This document shows positions 1 through 8,247 of a stretch of DNA of 39,615 nt, in pieces. The stretch covers positions 1 to 39,615 of the forward strand of contig SVFL01000024.1 of NCBI GenBank assembly GCA_015056885.1. The letters are read 5' to 3'. The position numbers and the translations under genes are program-made. This DNA is from Lachnospiraceae bacterium. GTDB lineage: Bacteria; Bacillota; Clostridia; Lachnospirales; Lachnospiraceae. Position 1 is the first letter of the stretch; each line of letters starts with the position of its first letter. The notes under the pieces were generated by a model. That model was not told the origin of the DNA, did no database searches, and saw only the letters and a program-made list of their open reading frames with translations.

Positions 1-178
1 CTGATTACATTATTATATATTTTTCAAAAATCTACAATAGGTAGGTTTATTAAAGTTACCCATTTTTAGGAGTAAAAGTTTTCTCAAAAACTTTTAAAAA
101 GTACTTGACTTACATTAGCAAGATTCTTGCATGCTTTAAACCCTTTGTATGACTGACTTTTTCACATATAAACATATT

Positions 179-1258
179 TCACATCCTCTGCACAGGCGTA
201 TATCGTTCCATATTCTCCACCCTGCCTGTATCATAAAAATGCAGGAATATATCCATACACTCTTGCTTTGAGCAATATATCTCCACTAATCTAGAGCCAT
301 TCTTCTCCTCAAGTCCCAGCTGAACACTTATCTGATCCTTTACCTGACAGGCCTGAACAAACGCGATTCCGTTTACAGTCTTCTCGGGAGCAAGTATCAC
401 AAACTGGTCATTGTCTGCAAACATATCCTCAAGATAGTCCTTTATATCAATATCCCGGATGTTAGATATTTTTCCATTCTGATTTTCCAGCGTCAGCGAA
501 ATATCCAAGGTTCCCGGATTCTCTTTCTTTACAGTCGAATTTGCCATTTTGACTTTCTCTTCTTCATAGAATGCGAGAAAAGCAGGTCGGTTCTTGGCAT
601 ACATTGCCTCTAACTGATAGGACAGCTCAAACACATCATAATCCTTGAAAACATTAGGTATGTACTGATAGAATTTGTCTGCCACTTTCTCAACATACTC
701 ACCATCCACACTGAAAGTACCATTCTCGGTAAATACCAAAAAACGTACAATATAAGATGAGCGGCCTTTGATTCCGGGCTGAGCGCAGAACCAGTAAATC
801 TTGTCCCTGGGAATGGCTGTAAAAATACCAGTATCTTCCGTCAGCATTAAATAACTCTCTGTCAAAAGCACCCTGCTGCCGTAGGGCTTTTTACCCTCCG
901 GAAAACAACTCATATACTCATTAAGCAAAAGTTTTCCTTCTTCCACTTCTTTGTTGATAATTGCTGCCACCGCTTCTTTGCTGTTTTCCTTCATGGGAAG
1001 CTTTAAATTCTGTCCTTTTCTCGGCACCCTAAAGGATTTAATCATTCCAACAATCACACTAAGTATCATAACCGCCGCCAGCGCACCAAAGGCTAACAGT
1101 ATTTTCTTAGACTTTACATCACTCAAATCCATGGAATCCTTCAACGCAAAAGCAAGGATTGACACCATACAGGTAAAGAAAAGAAATGCTCCGATTAATA
1201 GCTTTCTACTCTTCTTGCCTGCCATTATTGCTTCCTGAGCCAAAAATTGTTCTTTCAT
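179..1258 (-). CDS. Membrane protein with PH-like domain, unknown function
   Basis: No named function is recognised. The 359-residue protein has two membrane segments near the N terminus (about residues 21-41 and 53-73). A soluble part follows in which a stretch around residues 125-200 (GSRVLLTESYLML, TAIPRDKIYWFC, RFLVFTENGTFSVDG) has the strand pattern of bacterial PH-like domains. The C-terminal third is acidic and ends in a mixed alpha/beta region. The ATG is preceded by GGAGG eight bases upstream, which fixes the start. It is the last gene of the minus-strand accessory run, and 263 bp separate it from the gene upstream, so it may have its own promoter. Its domain plan (two membrane segments, then a PH-like domain) recurs at 2255-3145 and 8899-9756, suggesting distant paralogy. 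The PH assignment comes from pattern only. Confidence 0.8.
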   Translation of the reverse strand: MKEQFLAQEAIMAGKKSRKLLIGAFLFFTCMVSILAFALKDSMDLSDVKSKKILLAFGALAAVMILSVIVGMIKSFRVPRKGQNLKLPMKENSKEAVAAIINKEVEEGKLLLNEYMSCFPEGKKPYGSRVLLTESYLMLTEDTGIFTAIPRDKIYWFCAQPGIKGRSSYIVRFLVFTENGTFSVDGEYVEKVADKFYQYIPNVFKDYDVFELSYQLEAMYAKNRPAFLAFYEEEKVKMANSTVKKENPGTLDISLTLENQNGKISNIRDIDIKDYLEDMFADNDQFVILAPEKTVNGIAFVQACQVKDQISVQLGLEEKNGSRLVEIYCSKQECMDIFLHFYDTGRVENMERYTPVQRM

Positions 1259-1428
1259 TTCAACGTCCTCCCTCTCAGTATCGTTCTCATCAAAAAATAC
1301 TACGACCTTAAAATTATAAATCTTTTAGCATATATAACGGCTTATAATTTAATGTTCCCACTTTCCCCACATCCTTTTGTGACAAAAGAACTCGTTTCCC
1401 TACATATTGGGAATACTTTTCCTCAAAA

Positions 1429-1475
1429 TATAATTATTTCAACACGCACATCGAAAAAAAGTATAATTATTTCAA
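1429..1475. repeat. Two 14-bp direct repeats in the intergenic region
   Basis: TATAATTATTTCAA occurs at 1429-1442 and again, perfectly, at 1462-1475, 33 bp apart start to start (about three helical turns). They lie in the AT-rich gap between the stop at 1522 and the start at 1258. On the minus strand each reads TTGAAATAATTATA. Nearby are a 15-bp palindrome (CTTTTGTGACAAAAG, 1374-1388) and a TTCCC/GGGAA inverted pair (1396-1413). An operator or promoter region for the 179-1258 gene is a possible reading. Confidence 0.45.
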
Positions 1476-1521
1476 TATGTTGGCTTGCAAAAAATATATT
1501 TTTTCAATACCGATTGTCTTC

Positions 1522-2178
1522 CTATAAAGACAGGTTCCTACTCACAAAAGAGTAAAACTTCGCCAAATCCTGCTTTGCTGCCGGGCTGATACGCACACCG
1601 GTACTCTTCTTTTCTTCCCCAATTTGTATCTGCAGCGGCTTCGTCATTTGGGTAATCGTGCGTTTTATATTTTCATAGACTTGTCCGTTCCCAACTGCTT
1701 CTATATTGCCGACCAATTCGTAATCGTCCGCTGTTTTTAACCATACATTCTTCGGATATTGTAGTTCAAGGCCTAATATTTCCTCTGCACAAACACTGTA
1801 AGAAAATTTAGTACTTGTGCACAGCTTTCCCTTAGCGTCCTCATAAAAATGTAATGCAAAAGGGAGAATGCCCACCGTTGGCTCCAAAAACTCAGCACTT
1901 TTATATTGTTTTCCTTCGTATTCGTGAATCTTGCCATACTGACACTTGGACAAGTCGGAAGCGATATTTATGATATATAATAACGGATAATGTGTTTCCC
2001 AAACCAATTTTTCACCACTCGCCAACACTTCATATAGCTTCCTGTAAGTATTCATATACTCTGTCAAATCAGACTCCACATAGTCCATCGGAACATGCGC
2101 ATTTGCAATTACCAAATGATATGATTCCAGCACCTTTTGTAATTCTCTGGCGTCAGCAAAAAGCTGAAGCGTTTCCAA
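1522..2178 (-). CDS. Hypothetical immunity-like protein, probable N-terminal frameshift
   Basis: The 218-residue soluble protein is not recognised. The N-terminal half is helical (LQLFADARELQKVLESYHLVI) and the rest is mixed alpha/beta; there is no signal peptide or membrane segment. The only in-frame start is TTG at 2178, with GGAGG just one base upstream, too close to work. An ATG at 2198 has a near-perfect AGAGGAGG eight bases upstream, but in another frame (MPYLAEG...), which stops after 29 codons. One extra G in the GGG run at about 2179-2181 would join MPYLAEG to LETLQLF and give a coherent start. I infer a 1-nt loss, a sequencing error, or an overlapping leader ORF. The gene sits in the run of immunity-type genes, so that role is plausible but unproven. 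Confidence 0.65.
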   Translation of the reverse strand: METLQLFADARELQKVLESYHLVIANAHVPMDYVESDLTEYMNTYRKLYEVLASGEKLVWETHYPLLYIINIASDLSKCQYGKIHEYEGKQYKSAEFLEPTVGILPFALHFYEDAKGKLCTSTKFSYSVCAEEILGLELQYPKNVWLKTADDYELVGNIEAVGNGQVYENIKRTITQMTKPLQIQIGEEKKSTGVRISPAAKQDLAKFYSFVSRNLSL

Positions 2179-2254
2179 CCCTCCGCAAGATAAGGCATGT
2201 TTGCAACCTCCTCTTTCTCGAATTTATAGTTGAGCAATAGCTCATCTTGGAACA

Positions 2255-3145
2255 TCACTCAAAAAATTCCGCCCCAAACACTGTAGCTATTTCTTTCAGT
2301 TTTGCCACCATTTCTTCAGAGCCGTCTTCACTTCCAATACGCCCTCTTCTAAAGTTAATCTCACTATTCTTAAACACAACACGTCCCGGAATCTCTATTC
2401 TCAGTTTCTGCTTTGTCAAAGGATTGATTCCCTCTGCCACATCTGCAAGAATAAGTTCATCGTCTGACTTCACATAATCAAGCCATTCCTGCAAAGATAT
2501 TTCTCCTTTTTCCTTTTCAATATAAATATCCATAATCAATCTCCCTTGTAAATCTTTATTTTCACATCCCAATTTTTTATTATCCAATGTCCCATACTTT
2601 GTAGCATTTAAAACATCTATACAGATATTTGCTTTCTTCAATGCCTTTTGCACCACATCCGTTTCTATACTTCTTAGCTCTCTAGATACAAAGGTGGGAA
2701 ATTTTGTTACCTTACCATGATACGAAAATTGGAAATACACATAATTTGTCGTATTTAACCAATTTTTGTAGCCCTTCTTAATATCATCAATATCCTTCGC
2801 ATAAATCAATTGGAATTTCCAAGGATTTAAATTGGAAACATAAGCAATTCTTCCACCTTCTATGTCGAGCATAAGTGTTGCATTGTTAACATAAATGGTA
2901 TAGGGATTTTCAAAATTATATTTTGGTACATTCTTTTCAACTGTTCGGGCAACTATCCAATCTGTAATCTTATTGTTTTCAATATTTGTATACAAACAAA
3001 GTGGAACATATGTTACTGCAACCAAAGCGCAACAAAATAAAAAACTTCCTTCCACTCCGGCAAAACCTATTCCAGATATAATAGCCGCGCTCCCCAATAC
3101 AACAGCAATGTTTAGTAAAATAAAGCTAATACCTATTTTCTTCAT
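2255..3145 (-). CDS. Membrane protein with PH-like domain, unknown function
   Basis: The 296-residue protein has two N-terminal membrane segments (about residues 5-27 and 32-54) in a hairpin, then a cytoplasmic-type soluble part. Residues about 80-140 (NPYTIYVNNATLMLDIEGG, RIAYVSNLNPWKFQLIYAKDIDDI) show a PH-like strand pattern. The C-terminal region is acidic and charged. AGGA lies nine bases before the ATG. It shares architecture with 179-1258 and 8899-9756 and, like them, is interleaved with small immunity-type genes. Proteins of this build are often uncharacterised membrane components. It could be a membrane-bound immunity protein or a housekeeping-type membrane sensor; the sequence does not decide. 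Confidence 0.8.
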   Translation of the reverse strand: MKKIGISFILLNIAVVLGSAAIISGIGFAGVEGSFLFCCALVAVTYVPLCLYTNIENNKITDWIVARTVEKNVPKYNFENPYTIYVNNATLMLDIEGGRIAYVSNLNPWKFQLIYAKDIDDIKKGYKNWLNTTNYVYFQFSYHGKVTKFPTFVSRELRSIETDVVQKALKKANICIDVLNATKYGTLDNKKLGCENKDLQGRLIMDIYIEKEKGEISLQEWLDYVKSDDELILADVAEGINPLTKQKLRIEIPGRVVFKNSEINFRRGRIGSEDGSEEMVAKLKEIATVFGAEFFE

Positions 3146-3284
3146 TTTATTCCATCCTATGATTCCAAATTCGTTTTATACAGATTGAATGCCTTAGATA
3201 CGCTCTTATCACACCACAGCAAATTAACTGGACAACGAGAAAACAGATATTTATCCATTGCCAATCGTTCCCTCCGACTTAAAG

Positions 3285-3632
3285 TCAATATTCTCCATTA
3301 TATTCATCCGAAGACACCACTGTAACAAAATCAATATGGTATGGAAGATAGATATTTCTGCAAGAGGGAATCGTTTTTTCCAAAAAATCTATAATATCCG
3401 ATACCATTTCTTTGCAGAAATACTCACTATTAAGAGTGCCTGTTAAAACCGCATCCCCGGATATATATTGAATTTGCAAAAAACCATATGATGGCACAGC
3501 AATTACTAAGTCACTCAACATTTCTCCATACTGTTCTTTTTGTGCTTCATAAAAACGAACAATATCTGTATTGCCACAATGAAAGATTTCCACATCATAT
3601 GTGCAACCATTGCTTTCAAATTTCTGCCGCAT
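3285..3632 (-). CDS. Small hypothetical protein in immunity-gene array
   Basis: From the ATG at 3632 the product is 115 residues. That start has AAAGGA nine bases upstream. A longer form from 3689 would overlap the preceding gene by 74 bp and has no comparable site, so the shorter start is preferred; it still overlaps the 3616-4029 gene by 17 bp, suggesting translational coupling. The protein is soluble, with alternating strands and helices (TYDVEIFHCGNTDIVRFYEA) and an aromatic C terminus. No family is recognised. Coupling to the MSWDVYLI-type gene upstream suggests the two act together or were acquired together. Confidence 0.7.
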   Translation of the reverse strand: MRQKFESNGCTYDVEIFHCGNTDIVRFYEAQKEQYGEMLSDLVIAVPSYGFLQIQYISGDAVLTGTLNSEYFCKEMVSDIIDFLEKTIPSCRNIYLPYHIDFVTVVSSDEYNGEY

Positions 3633-4029
3633 CTCTCTTAATCCTTTCCGCAAGCTTCTTCCAATCTTCAAATCCGCTTTCCTGCCCATCTTCTATGTAT
3701 TTTCCTCTATGCATATCAAATATCCTTGTCTGCAAATCTTCCTTCAGTCTGGCAAGTACTTTTGTAGGATTATAACTTCCCCTTACCTGTATATCTACTA
3801 TTTCACAAGGGTCCTCGTCCCAAAAACAAAATTCGATAGACCATCCCTTCCCCCTCAAATGCGGAAAATTAGTATCCAAATCTTCAACTTGCAATTCCAG
3901 TTCATTTGCTAATAACACTATTTTATCCAGAATTTCTTTTCGCGTAAAAGGTATAATATCTTCGTCCTTTATCCGGTCATAAGGTTCCGTATTTGTTTTG
4001 GTCCTAATTAGATATACATCCCAACTCAT
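3616..4029 (-). CDS. Small acidic protein, MSWDVYLI-type, putative immunity protein
   Basis: This 137-residue soluble protein begins MSWDVYLIRTKTNTEPYD, a start typical of a group of uncharacterised proteins often found in toxin-immunity neighbourhoods (general recollection, not searched). It is acidic in the middle (EFCFWDEDPCEIVDIQVRG) and ends in a basic helix (ERIKRDAAEI). The start is well supported: AGGAGA lies six bases before the ATG. The next gene overlaps its end, so the two are coupled. The immunity role is inferred from size, charge and the surrounding array. Confidence 0.75.
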   Translation of the reverse strand: MSWDVYLIRTKTNTEPYDRIKDEDIIPFTRKEILDKIVLLANELELQVEDLDTNFPHLRGKGWSIEFCFWDEDPCEIVDIQVRGSYNPTKVLARLKEDLQTRIFDMHRGKYIEDGQESGFEDWKKLAERIKRDAAEI

Positions 4030-4154
4030 AATTAGTCTCCTATTGGTTATTATTTAAGGATATCTCCAACCTGGATGTCTTACGTTTTATGTTTGCTTTG
4101 ATTTATTTCAAATCGGATTCACCTCATGTGCTTTAGCACTATCGCACGTTCATC

Positions 4155-4700
4155 TTACCAATTCCGCTCTCCAATGCATTCGGGAAACGTAACCCCATAA
4201 CGCTCATAAATAAATTGCGTATAGTTAAATTGTTTTGATACACTTGTGGACCACTCCACTTTTTCTTCCGGAATATTACAGAAAAAGTTTCTTCCATTTG
4301 CAATACCCACACAAGAATCACCATACGGATTACTTTTGTCAACCTCAGCAAAGAAAGGCTGTTCCTCCTCTTGCTTTGGAATGGCATAGGCAAATGATGA
4401 TACCGCTTTTTCGTTTAACCATAGGAGAATATTTAGATAATCCCATACAGGTGGTATTTCAGCGACATTCGGCAAAAGTGTAAGAACAACATAATTTCAT
4501 GACAAATCATCCAGTTTATATAACTCCATGGAAAATGGTGTTTCGGTAGTATATATTTCGTAATATTCGTTCATCAATGCCTTTAAATCACTTGTAGACT
4601 CACTCTTTAGAAAAATATAGATGCGATATTTCGTCATATCAGGAAAAACTTCCAGTGAAGACTCTATGTTTTTCTTTTTAAAAATATTTAAAAAAGCCAT
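4155..4700 (-). pseudogene. Immunity-like gene interrupted by an in-frame TGA
   Basis: Two ORFs in the same frame are separated only by a TGA at 4497-4499. The upstream part starts at ATG 4700 (MAFLNIFKKK..., GGAGG 13 bases upstream; an earlier ATG at 4727 lacks a site) and ends ...MELYKLDDLS. Directly after the TGA the frame stays open as NYVVLTLLPNVAEIPPVWDY for about 114 codons, to the stop at 4155. The downstream part has no convincing start of its own: only a TTG at 4475, with no ribosome binding site. The two parts read as one compact protein of about 181 residues, so a nonsense mutation is the simplest reading. Two unrelated genes are possible. No family is recognised; the location and acidic composition fit an immunity protein. 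Confidence 0.5.
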
Positions 4701-4772
4701 TTTTATCCGATAACCTCCAATAAACATCTATCTCATAGGTGTCAATTTATTCAACAATTCTTGTTAAGTTAC

Positions 4773-4910
4773 TCACCTTTTGCAATCCTTTAAATGAATA
4801 TAACTGCAATACCCCTTCGTCCGGAAATAAATCTCTGTCCCGGCTAGCAACATTTTTCTGAATTTTGTCAGGTCTTTTTCATCGCCCATAACCTCAATAT
4901 AATTCAACAT
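4773..4910 (-). CDS. 45-residue hypothetical protein, possibly a remnant
   Basis: The ATG at 4910 has AAAGGA nine bases upstream and encodes MLNYIEVMGDEKDLTKF..., 45 residues. A longer form from a TTG at 4961 would overlap the previous gene and lacks a good site. The product is basic at the end (FRTKGYCSYIHLKDCKR), with no membrane segment. It is short for a folded immunity protein and may be a truncated remnant. No family is recognised. Confidence 0.4.
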   Translation of the reverse strand: MLNYIEVMGDEKDLTKFRKMLLAGTEIYFRTKGYCSYIHLKDCKR

Positions 4911-4953
4911 GCGTTTGTATCCTTTCCGAAATGCAGGAACAATTACAGAATTT

Positions 4954-5295
4954 TTAATCAAACCTTACATCTATTGAAGAATCATAAAGTCTACAATCAA
5001 ATTCAAGCATAATATCAATAAGTTTATTCATATTATCCTCTGATACTCCATAGCAATCAAATCTCACAAACTGTTCTGTTGTGTAAATCTCAATTACCTC
5101 ATCATCATATATCAAATGATCATCATCTAGCTTTTCCCAAGCACCGAATACTTCATCAATTTTTACTCTAACTTCATCAATTGGTAATGTAGCCACACCC
5201 GTTACTGTTTTACCATCAGATAAACTAGCATATACATCATAAGGCTTATAATTTACAGCCTCCTCATATTTCCAAAAACTTAAATCTAAAGACAT
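4954..5295 (-). CDS. Small acidic protein, putative immunity protein
   Basis: The 113-residue, strongly acidic protein begins MSLDLSFWKYEEAVNYKPYD. AGGAGGG lies seven bases before the ATG at 5295, so that start is preferred to the GTG one codon upstream. The C-terminal half (EIYTTEQFVRFDCYGVSEDN, then a helix rich in Asp and Glu) resembles uncharacterised proteins that I associate with toxin-immunity loci in Firmicutes; this is recollection without a search. There is no signal or membrane segment. A cytoplasmic inhibitor of a contact-dependent or type VII-secreted toxin is the inferred role. Confidence 0.75.
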   Translation of the reverse strand: MSLDLSFWKYEEAVNYKPYDVYASLSDGKTVTGVATLPIDEVRVKIDEVFGAWEKLDDDHLIYDDEVIEIYTTEQFVRFDCYGVSEDNMNKLIDIMLEFDCRLYDSSIDVRFD

Positions 5296-5480
5296 CACTT
5301 TTCCCTCCTAATTTTCCAAGGCACCTTTTCCTATGTTTTCATTTTATACGACAGCATTTCCGGTATCAAGTTGATATCACATTGTACCCCCTCATTTCCT
5401 CTAGTTTTGCAATATATCTTATCACTCATAAATCTTACCCATCTCATAAAAAGGGTTATTTTCTAAATTTATCTGTACAA

Positions 5481-5875
5481 TTAAAAATTATTGAAATACT
5501 CTCTCAAACTATTCGCATAGTACTCTTCACCTAAATCATTGTATTCATATAGAAAAACTCTTCCATCAGGTTTTAGAATAAAAAATCCCCCAGCTCCATT
5601 ACCCGCAAAAACAATTCCCTCGTTACCATATTCACCCAGATAGCAATCCGTTTGTGTTTTCATTTCAGCCAAAGAATAGATGATTCTGTCTATTACTTCA
5701 ACCTTCTTGGTATTAGGATTTATCATTACCTCATTTATTCCATTGCTGATTTTCAATAGTTCGAATAACTCATCAGGCAAAAATTTTCGTGCTTTATCAC
5801 ATTGTTTTTTGTCAAAGGAGCGCGCAGTTGACACAATTCTCCATATTTTTGTTGAATCAAATTAACAATTTCCAC
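5481..5875 (-). CDS. SUKH (SMI1/KNR4) family immunity protein with frameshift
   Basis: The C-terminal part has SUKH features: LPDELFELLKISNGI, then a charged middle and FAGNGAGGFFIL before an acidic, aromatic tail. SUKH proteins are cytoplasmic immunity proteins for polymorphic nuclease toxins. The strongest start is GTG 5875 with AAGGAGG ten bases upstream, encoding VEIVNLIQQKYGELCQLRAP. That frame runs into an A6 tract (T6 on the plus strand, 5805-5810), after which the family-like sequence continues in the -1 frame (QCDKARKFLPDELF). Reading only the second frame needs a GTG at 5834 with a poor site. One base is therefore apparently missing, or the ribosome slips: in the first frame the codons are ACA AAA AAC, a textbook A_AAA_AAC heptamer. 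The product would be about 131 residues, normal for SUKH. Confidence 0.75.
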
Positions 5876-5897
5876 TAAAAACTAGCCTCCTTGACAA

Positions 5898-6050
5898 TTA
5901 ACTATGTCTACATTTCTCAATCAGCCCATTAAATCCTTCATCATCAAATAATCTTATTTTTCCTTTAACGTTACATCTCCCTCGATTCAATGCCAACACT
6001 TCAATACCCTGACACAACCTAGGGCATCCTTCATCACTGTTATTTTTCAT
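5898..6050 (-). CDS. Possible 50-residue protein or gene remnant
   Basis: A short frame from ATG 6050 encodes MKNNSDEGCPRLCQGIEVLA and ends ...FNGLIEKCRHS. The residue pattern (GRCNVKGKIRLFDDEGFNGL) looks like genuine protein, but no ribosome binding site precedes the ATG and an in-frame TAA lies two codons upstream. It fills the gap between the ankyrin gene and the SUKH gene on the same strand. It may be the tail of a decayed immunity gene. Confidence 0.3.
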   Translation of the reverse strand: MKNNSDEGCPRLCQGIEVLALNRGRCNVKGKIRLFDDEGFNGLIEKCRHS

Positions 6051-6071
6051 CACTTATGCATCACAAACTAA

Positions 6072-6755
6072 TTAAACATGTAAATTTCTGCTGTTGAAGT
6101 AATCCTGCATAAACATCCTCAAATTCTTGTTCCTATCAATATCTGTTTCATCTCCAGGGATAAAATCATCAATAAACATACTCTTATTACTTGGTCCTGG
6201 ATGCGGTTCTGCATAATGTCCTCTATTTGCCCAAGCAACATAATCCGCTCCGTTCTCAATTAACACATCCAAAATTCTGGTAAGTTGTTTTCGTACCGCC
6301 TCCTGAACTTCCGGATATATACTCGCTCTTTCAAATATCAATTCTGCACTGCTCACAGCCCAATTAATTGCATCAAAACCGTTTGATGCTCGTTTATTTA
6401 CATCTGCCCCTCTTTCAACCAAAATCTTCACATAACCAAAGGCAATCTCTGACTCGTTAATCCTTTTATAACAAAGAGACATAATTGTAGAGTTAATTGC
6501 ATCAAAAAGCACTGGTGCACGCACTCCCGGATCCTCATCCTCAGCTTCCATAAAATTAATATCCGCACCATGTAGAATCAAATAATCAGCAATTTCATAG
6601 TTGCCGGTTTTCAATGCCACTTGCAAGGGAGATTGACCATGGTCCTTTTTAGGCAATGCGCCTGCGACACAATTAACCAAATCCGGTTTCTTTTCTATTA
6701 TGTTCTTTACTTCGTCAATTTTTCCTTGTCTAATTACAGTAAATAATTTCTTCAT
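6072..6755 (-). CDS. Ankyrin-repeat protein
   Basis: The 227-residue protein has ankyrin repeats: GQSPLQVALKTGNYEIADYL with LILHGADIN, a longer diverged unit ending VKILVERGADVN, then ASNGFDAINWAVSSA and LDVLIENGADY. It has no signal or membrane segment. Ankyrin repeats bind protein partners. In bacterial toxin arrays they also occur as immunity proteins, consistent with this location between a SUKH gene and a membrane protein gene. AAAGGAGG lies ten bases before the ATG, and 24 bp separate it from the gene upstream, so it is probably cotranscribed. The C-terminal 30 residues are hydrophilic and outside the repeats. Confidence 0.85.
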   Translation of the reverse strand: MKKLFTVIRQGKIDEVKNIIEKKPDLVNCVAGALPKKDHGQSPLQVALKTGNYEIADYLILHGADINFMEAEDEDPGVRAPVLFDAINSTIMSLCYKRINESEIAFGYVKILVERGADVNKRASNGFDAINWAVSSAELIFERASIYPEVQEAVRKQLTRILDVLIENGADYVAWANRGHYAEPHPGPSNKSMFIDDFIPGDETDIDRNKNLRMFMQDYFNSRNLHV

Positions 6756-6779
6756 TTGTACCCATCCTCCTTTGCGACA

Positions 6780-7724
6780 TCATAAATATTTCATTTCTTC
6801 CTTACTCCATGGTATTTTTTGTTCATTCAGCACACGAAGTGTCTGATTACAAACATTTAATCTTCCAATAACCAATTCCACATTCTTCCCATTAGTTAAT
6901 TGCAAGCGCAAGGTTCCTATGGGCAGCCCCCTGCTATCAACTGTTCTTACCAAAAAGAAAGTAATATGAGCAATTGCACTTCTTGGTATTGCTACAGGCT
7001 CATAACTTATATCCGAAAGTCTGCCAAGCATATAATCATCCGTTAACAGCCAATAACCGGTAAAGGCAATAACGCCTTTCTTGATACTAGTATCCACATC
7101 TGCTATATAAATATCTTCATCGGAAATATCCATATAAAGTTTGGTATACTGGCAAAGCTTTTTGTCATAACGCCGGATTCTTCCTATATTTTTTCCTATC
7201 TTATGCCCACCAAACAACATGATAAGCAAAAAAATAATTATCCACAAAAGCATTGTATCATTAGCGTTTTTATCATTATCAACCAAAGACGCAATCGCAG
7301 AAGGCACAAGGATAAAAAACAGACACCCTACACAAATTGTATCCCAAACAATAACTCCCTGTGACCCTGTCATTTTTTGCAATGCAGAATGCACGTTATG
7401 TATTTGTTCTTTTGCTTTCATATTTGTATCTTCTTTTTTCTTTCCGGCCTTATCCAGCAACTTACCCATCAACATAGGGAACCAGAAATTACAGAAGAAA
7501 AACAAAAATATAAAAACAAAAAACATCATGATACACATGGTCATTTGTTCGTTATCATGTGCGGTACGGGAATCCATCCTTAAATACTCTATACTCTTTA
7601 AAAAGCACATAATACCAAAGATGACAATAACTGCATTTCCCATAAAAATGTGACTGGATACTCTAAATTTATATGTTTTTTTCAGCACATCCTGCTCTAG
7701 CTGCTCTTTTTCGTTATCGTCCAT
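6780..7724 (-). CDS. Four-helix membrane protein with C-terminal PH-like domain
   Basis: The 314-residue protein has about four membrane segments (about 25-45, 61-85, 124-147 and 158-177) with a charged Lys/Glu loop between the second and third. The soluble C-terminal part has a PH-like pattern: ISDEDIYIADVDTSIKKGVI, then GYWLLTDDYMLG, VAIPRSAIAHITFF and LRLQLTNGKNVELVIGR. In bacterial PH-like proteins, the pairing of a displayed strand with an IPR-type segment is common. The start has AGGAGG five bases before the ATG. It lies 25 bp downstream of 7750-8220. The function is unknown; it belongs with the other membrane/PH proteins of this island. Confidence 0.8.
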   Translation of the reverse strand: MDDNEKEQLEQDVLKKTYKFRVSSHIFMGNAVIVIFGIMCFLKSIEYLRMDSRTAHDNEQMTMCIMMFFVFIFLFFFCNFWFPMLMGKLLDKAGKKKEDTNMKAKEQIHNVHSALQKMTGSQGVIVWDTICVGCLFFILVPSAIASLVDNDKNANDTMLLWIIIFLLIMLFGGHKIGKNIGRIRRYDKKLCQYTKLYMDISDEDIYIADVDTSIKKGVIAFTGYWLLTDDYMLGRLSDISYEPVAIPRSAIAHITFFLVRTVDSRGLPIGTLRLQLTNGKNVELVIGRLNVCNQTLRVLNEQKIPWSKEEMKYL

Positions 7725-7749
7725 GCGCCCCTCCTAAAATCTTCTAAAC

Positions 7750-8220
7750 TTACACGATTTGTAATCCGCATTTTTCCTGTAAAAAAGAAGCAATCTGCTT
7801 GGTGATTTCTGCTTCCTTTATGCGGTCTGTATCGGAACCACATACATACATTAAATATTTTTTCTTGTCCTGCATCTTTAGTGTAACAATTCCACGTCCC
7901 TTATTATATTTGAAACCACCGTTTTTCTTACACTCCGCAAGCTGAGCATATGTAATACGCAACCCTTCTTTCTTGTAATTGTTCAGATAAATATAGTCTT
8001 CATAATACAATGTATAAGAAGAACTTACTATATCATACATATTACCAACCATTCTGGCTGCTGCCGCAAGATTCTCCAAATAATCTCTTTCACGTCCCTT
8101 GAAAATAACACCTTCCTCATTCTGCTCCTGCGTATAATTTTCAATAAACTTCTTATCCTTTTTTTCTGCTCTGCTCATAGCCCAACCAAATAACAGTTTC
8201 TTAAGTATTGCTTCTAACAT
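7750..8220 (-). CDS. Soluble PH-like protein, unknown function
   Basis: The 156-residue protein has a short hydrophobic N terminus (MLEAILKKLLFGWAMS) followed by a charged helix, then a PH-like region from about residue 60 (SSSYTLYYEDYIYLNNY, LRITYAQLAECKKNGGF, GIVTLKMQDKKKYLMYV) and a closing helix (ITKQIASFLQEKCGL). Strand-rich core plus a final helix is the PH fold order. AAGGAG precedes the ATG by nine bases. It looks like a version of the neighbouring membrane proteins without full membrane segments. No named family is recognised. Confidence 0.75.
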   Translation of the reverse strand: MLEAILKKLLFGWAMSRAEKKDKKFIENYTQEQNEEGVIFKGRERDYLENLAAAARMVGNMYDIVSSSYTLYYEDYIYLNNYKKEGLRITYAQLAECKKNGGFKYNKGRGIVTLKMQDKKKYLMYVCGSDTDRIKEAEITKQIASFLQEKCGLQIV

Positions 8221-8247
8221 TTACATATTCTCCTTGCTATTCAAATT

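Noticed and set aside
74..95. AAAAGTTTT/AAAACTTTT hairpin near the left edge as a terminator
   Set aside because: The stem is purely AT with one GC pair per arm and no ordered U tract in the right place, so I did not call it.
4497..4499. Selenocysteine codon at the in-frame TGA
   Set aside because: No known selenoprotein motif surrounds it and no convincing bacterial SECIS hairpin follows; a nonsense mutation is simpler.
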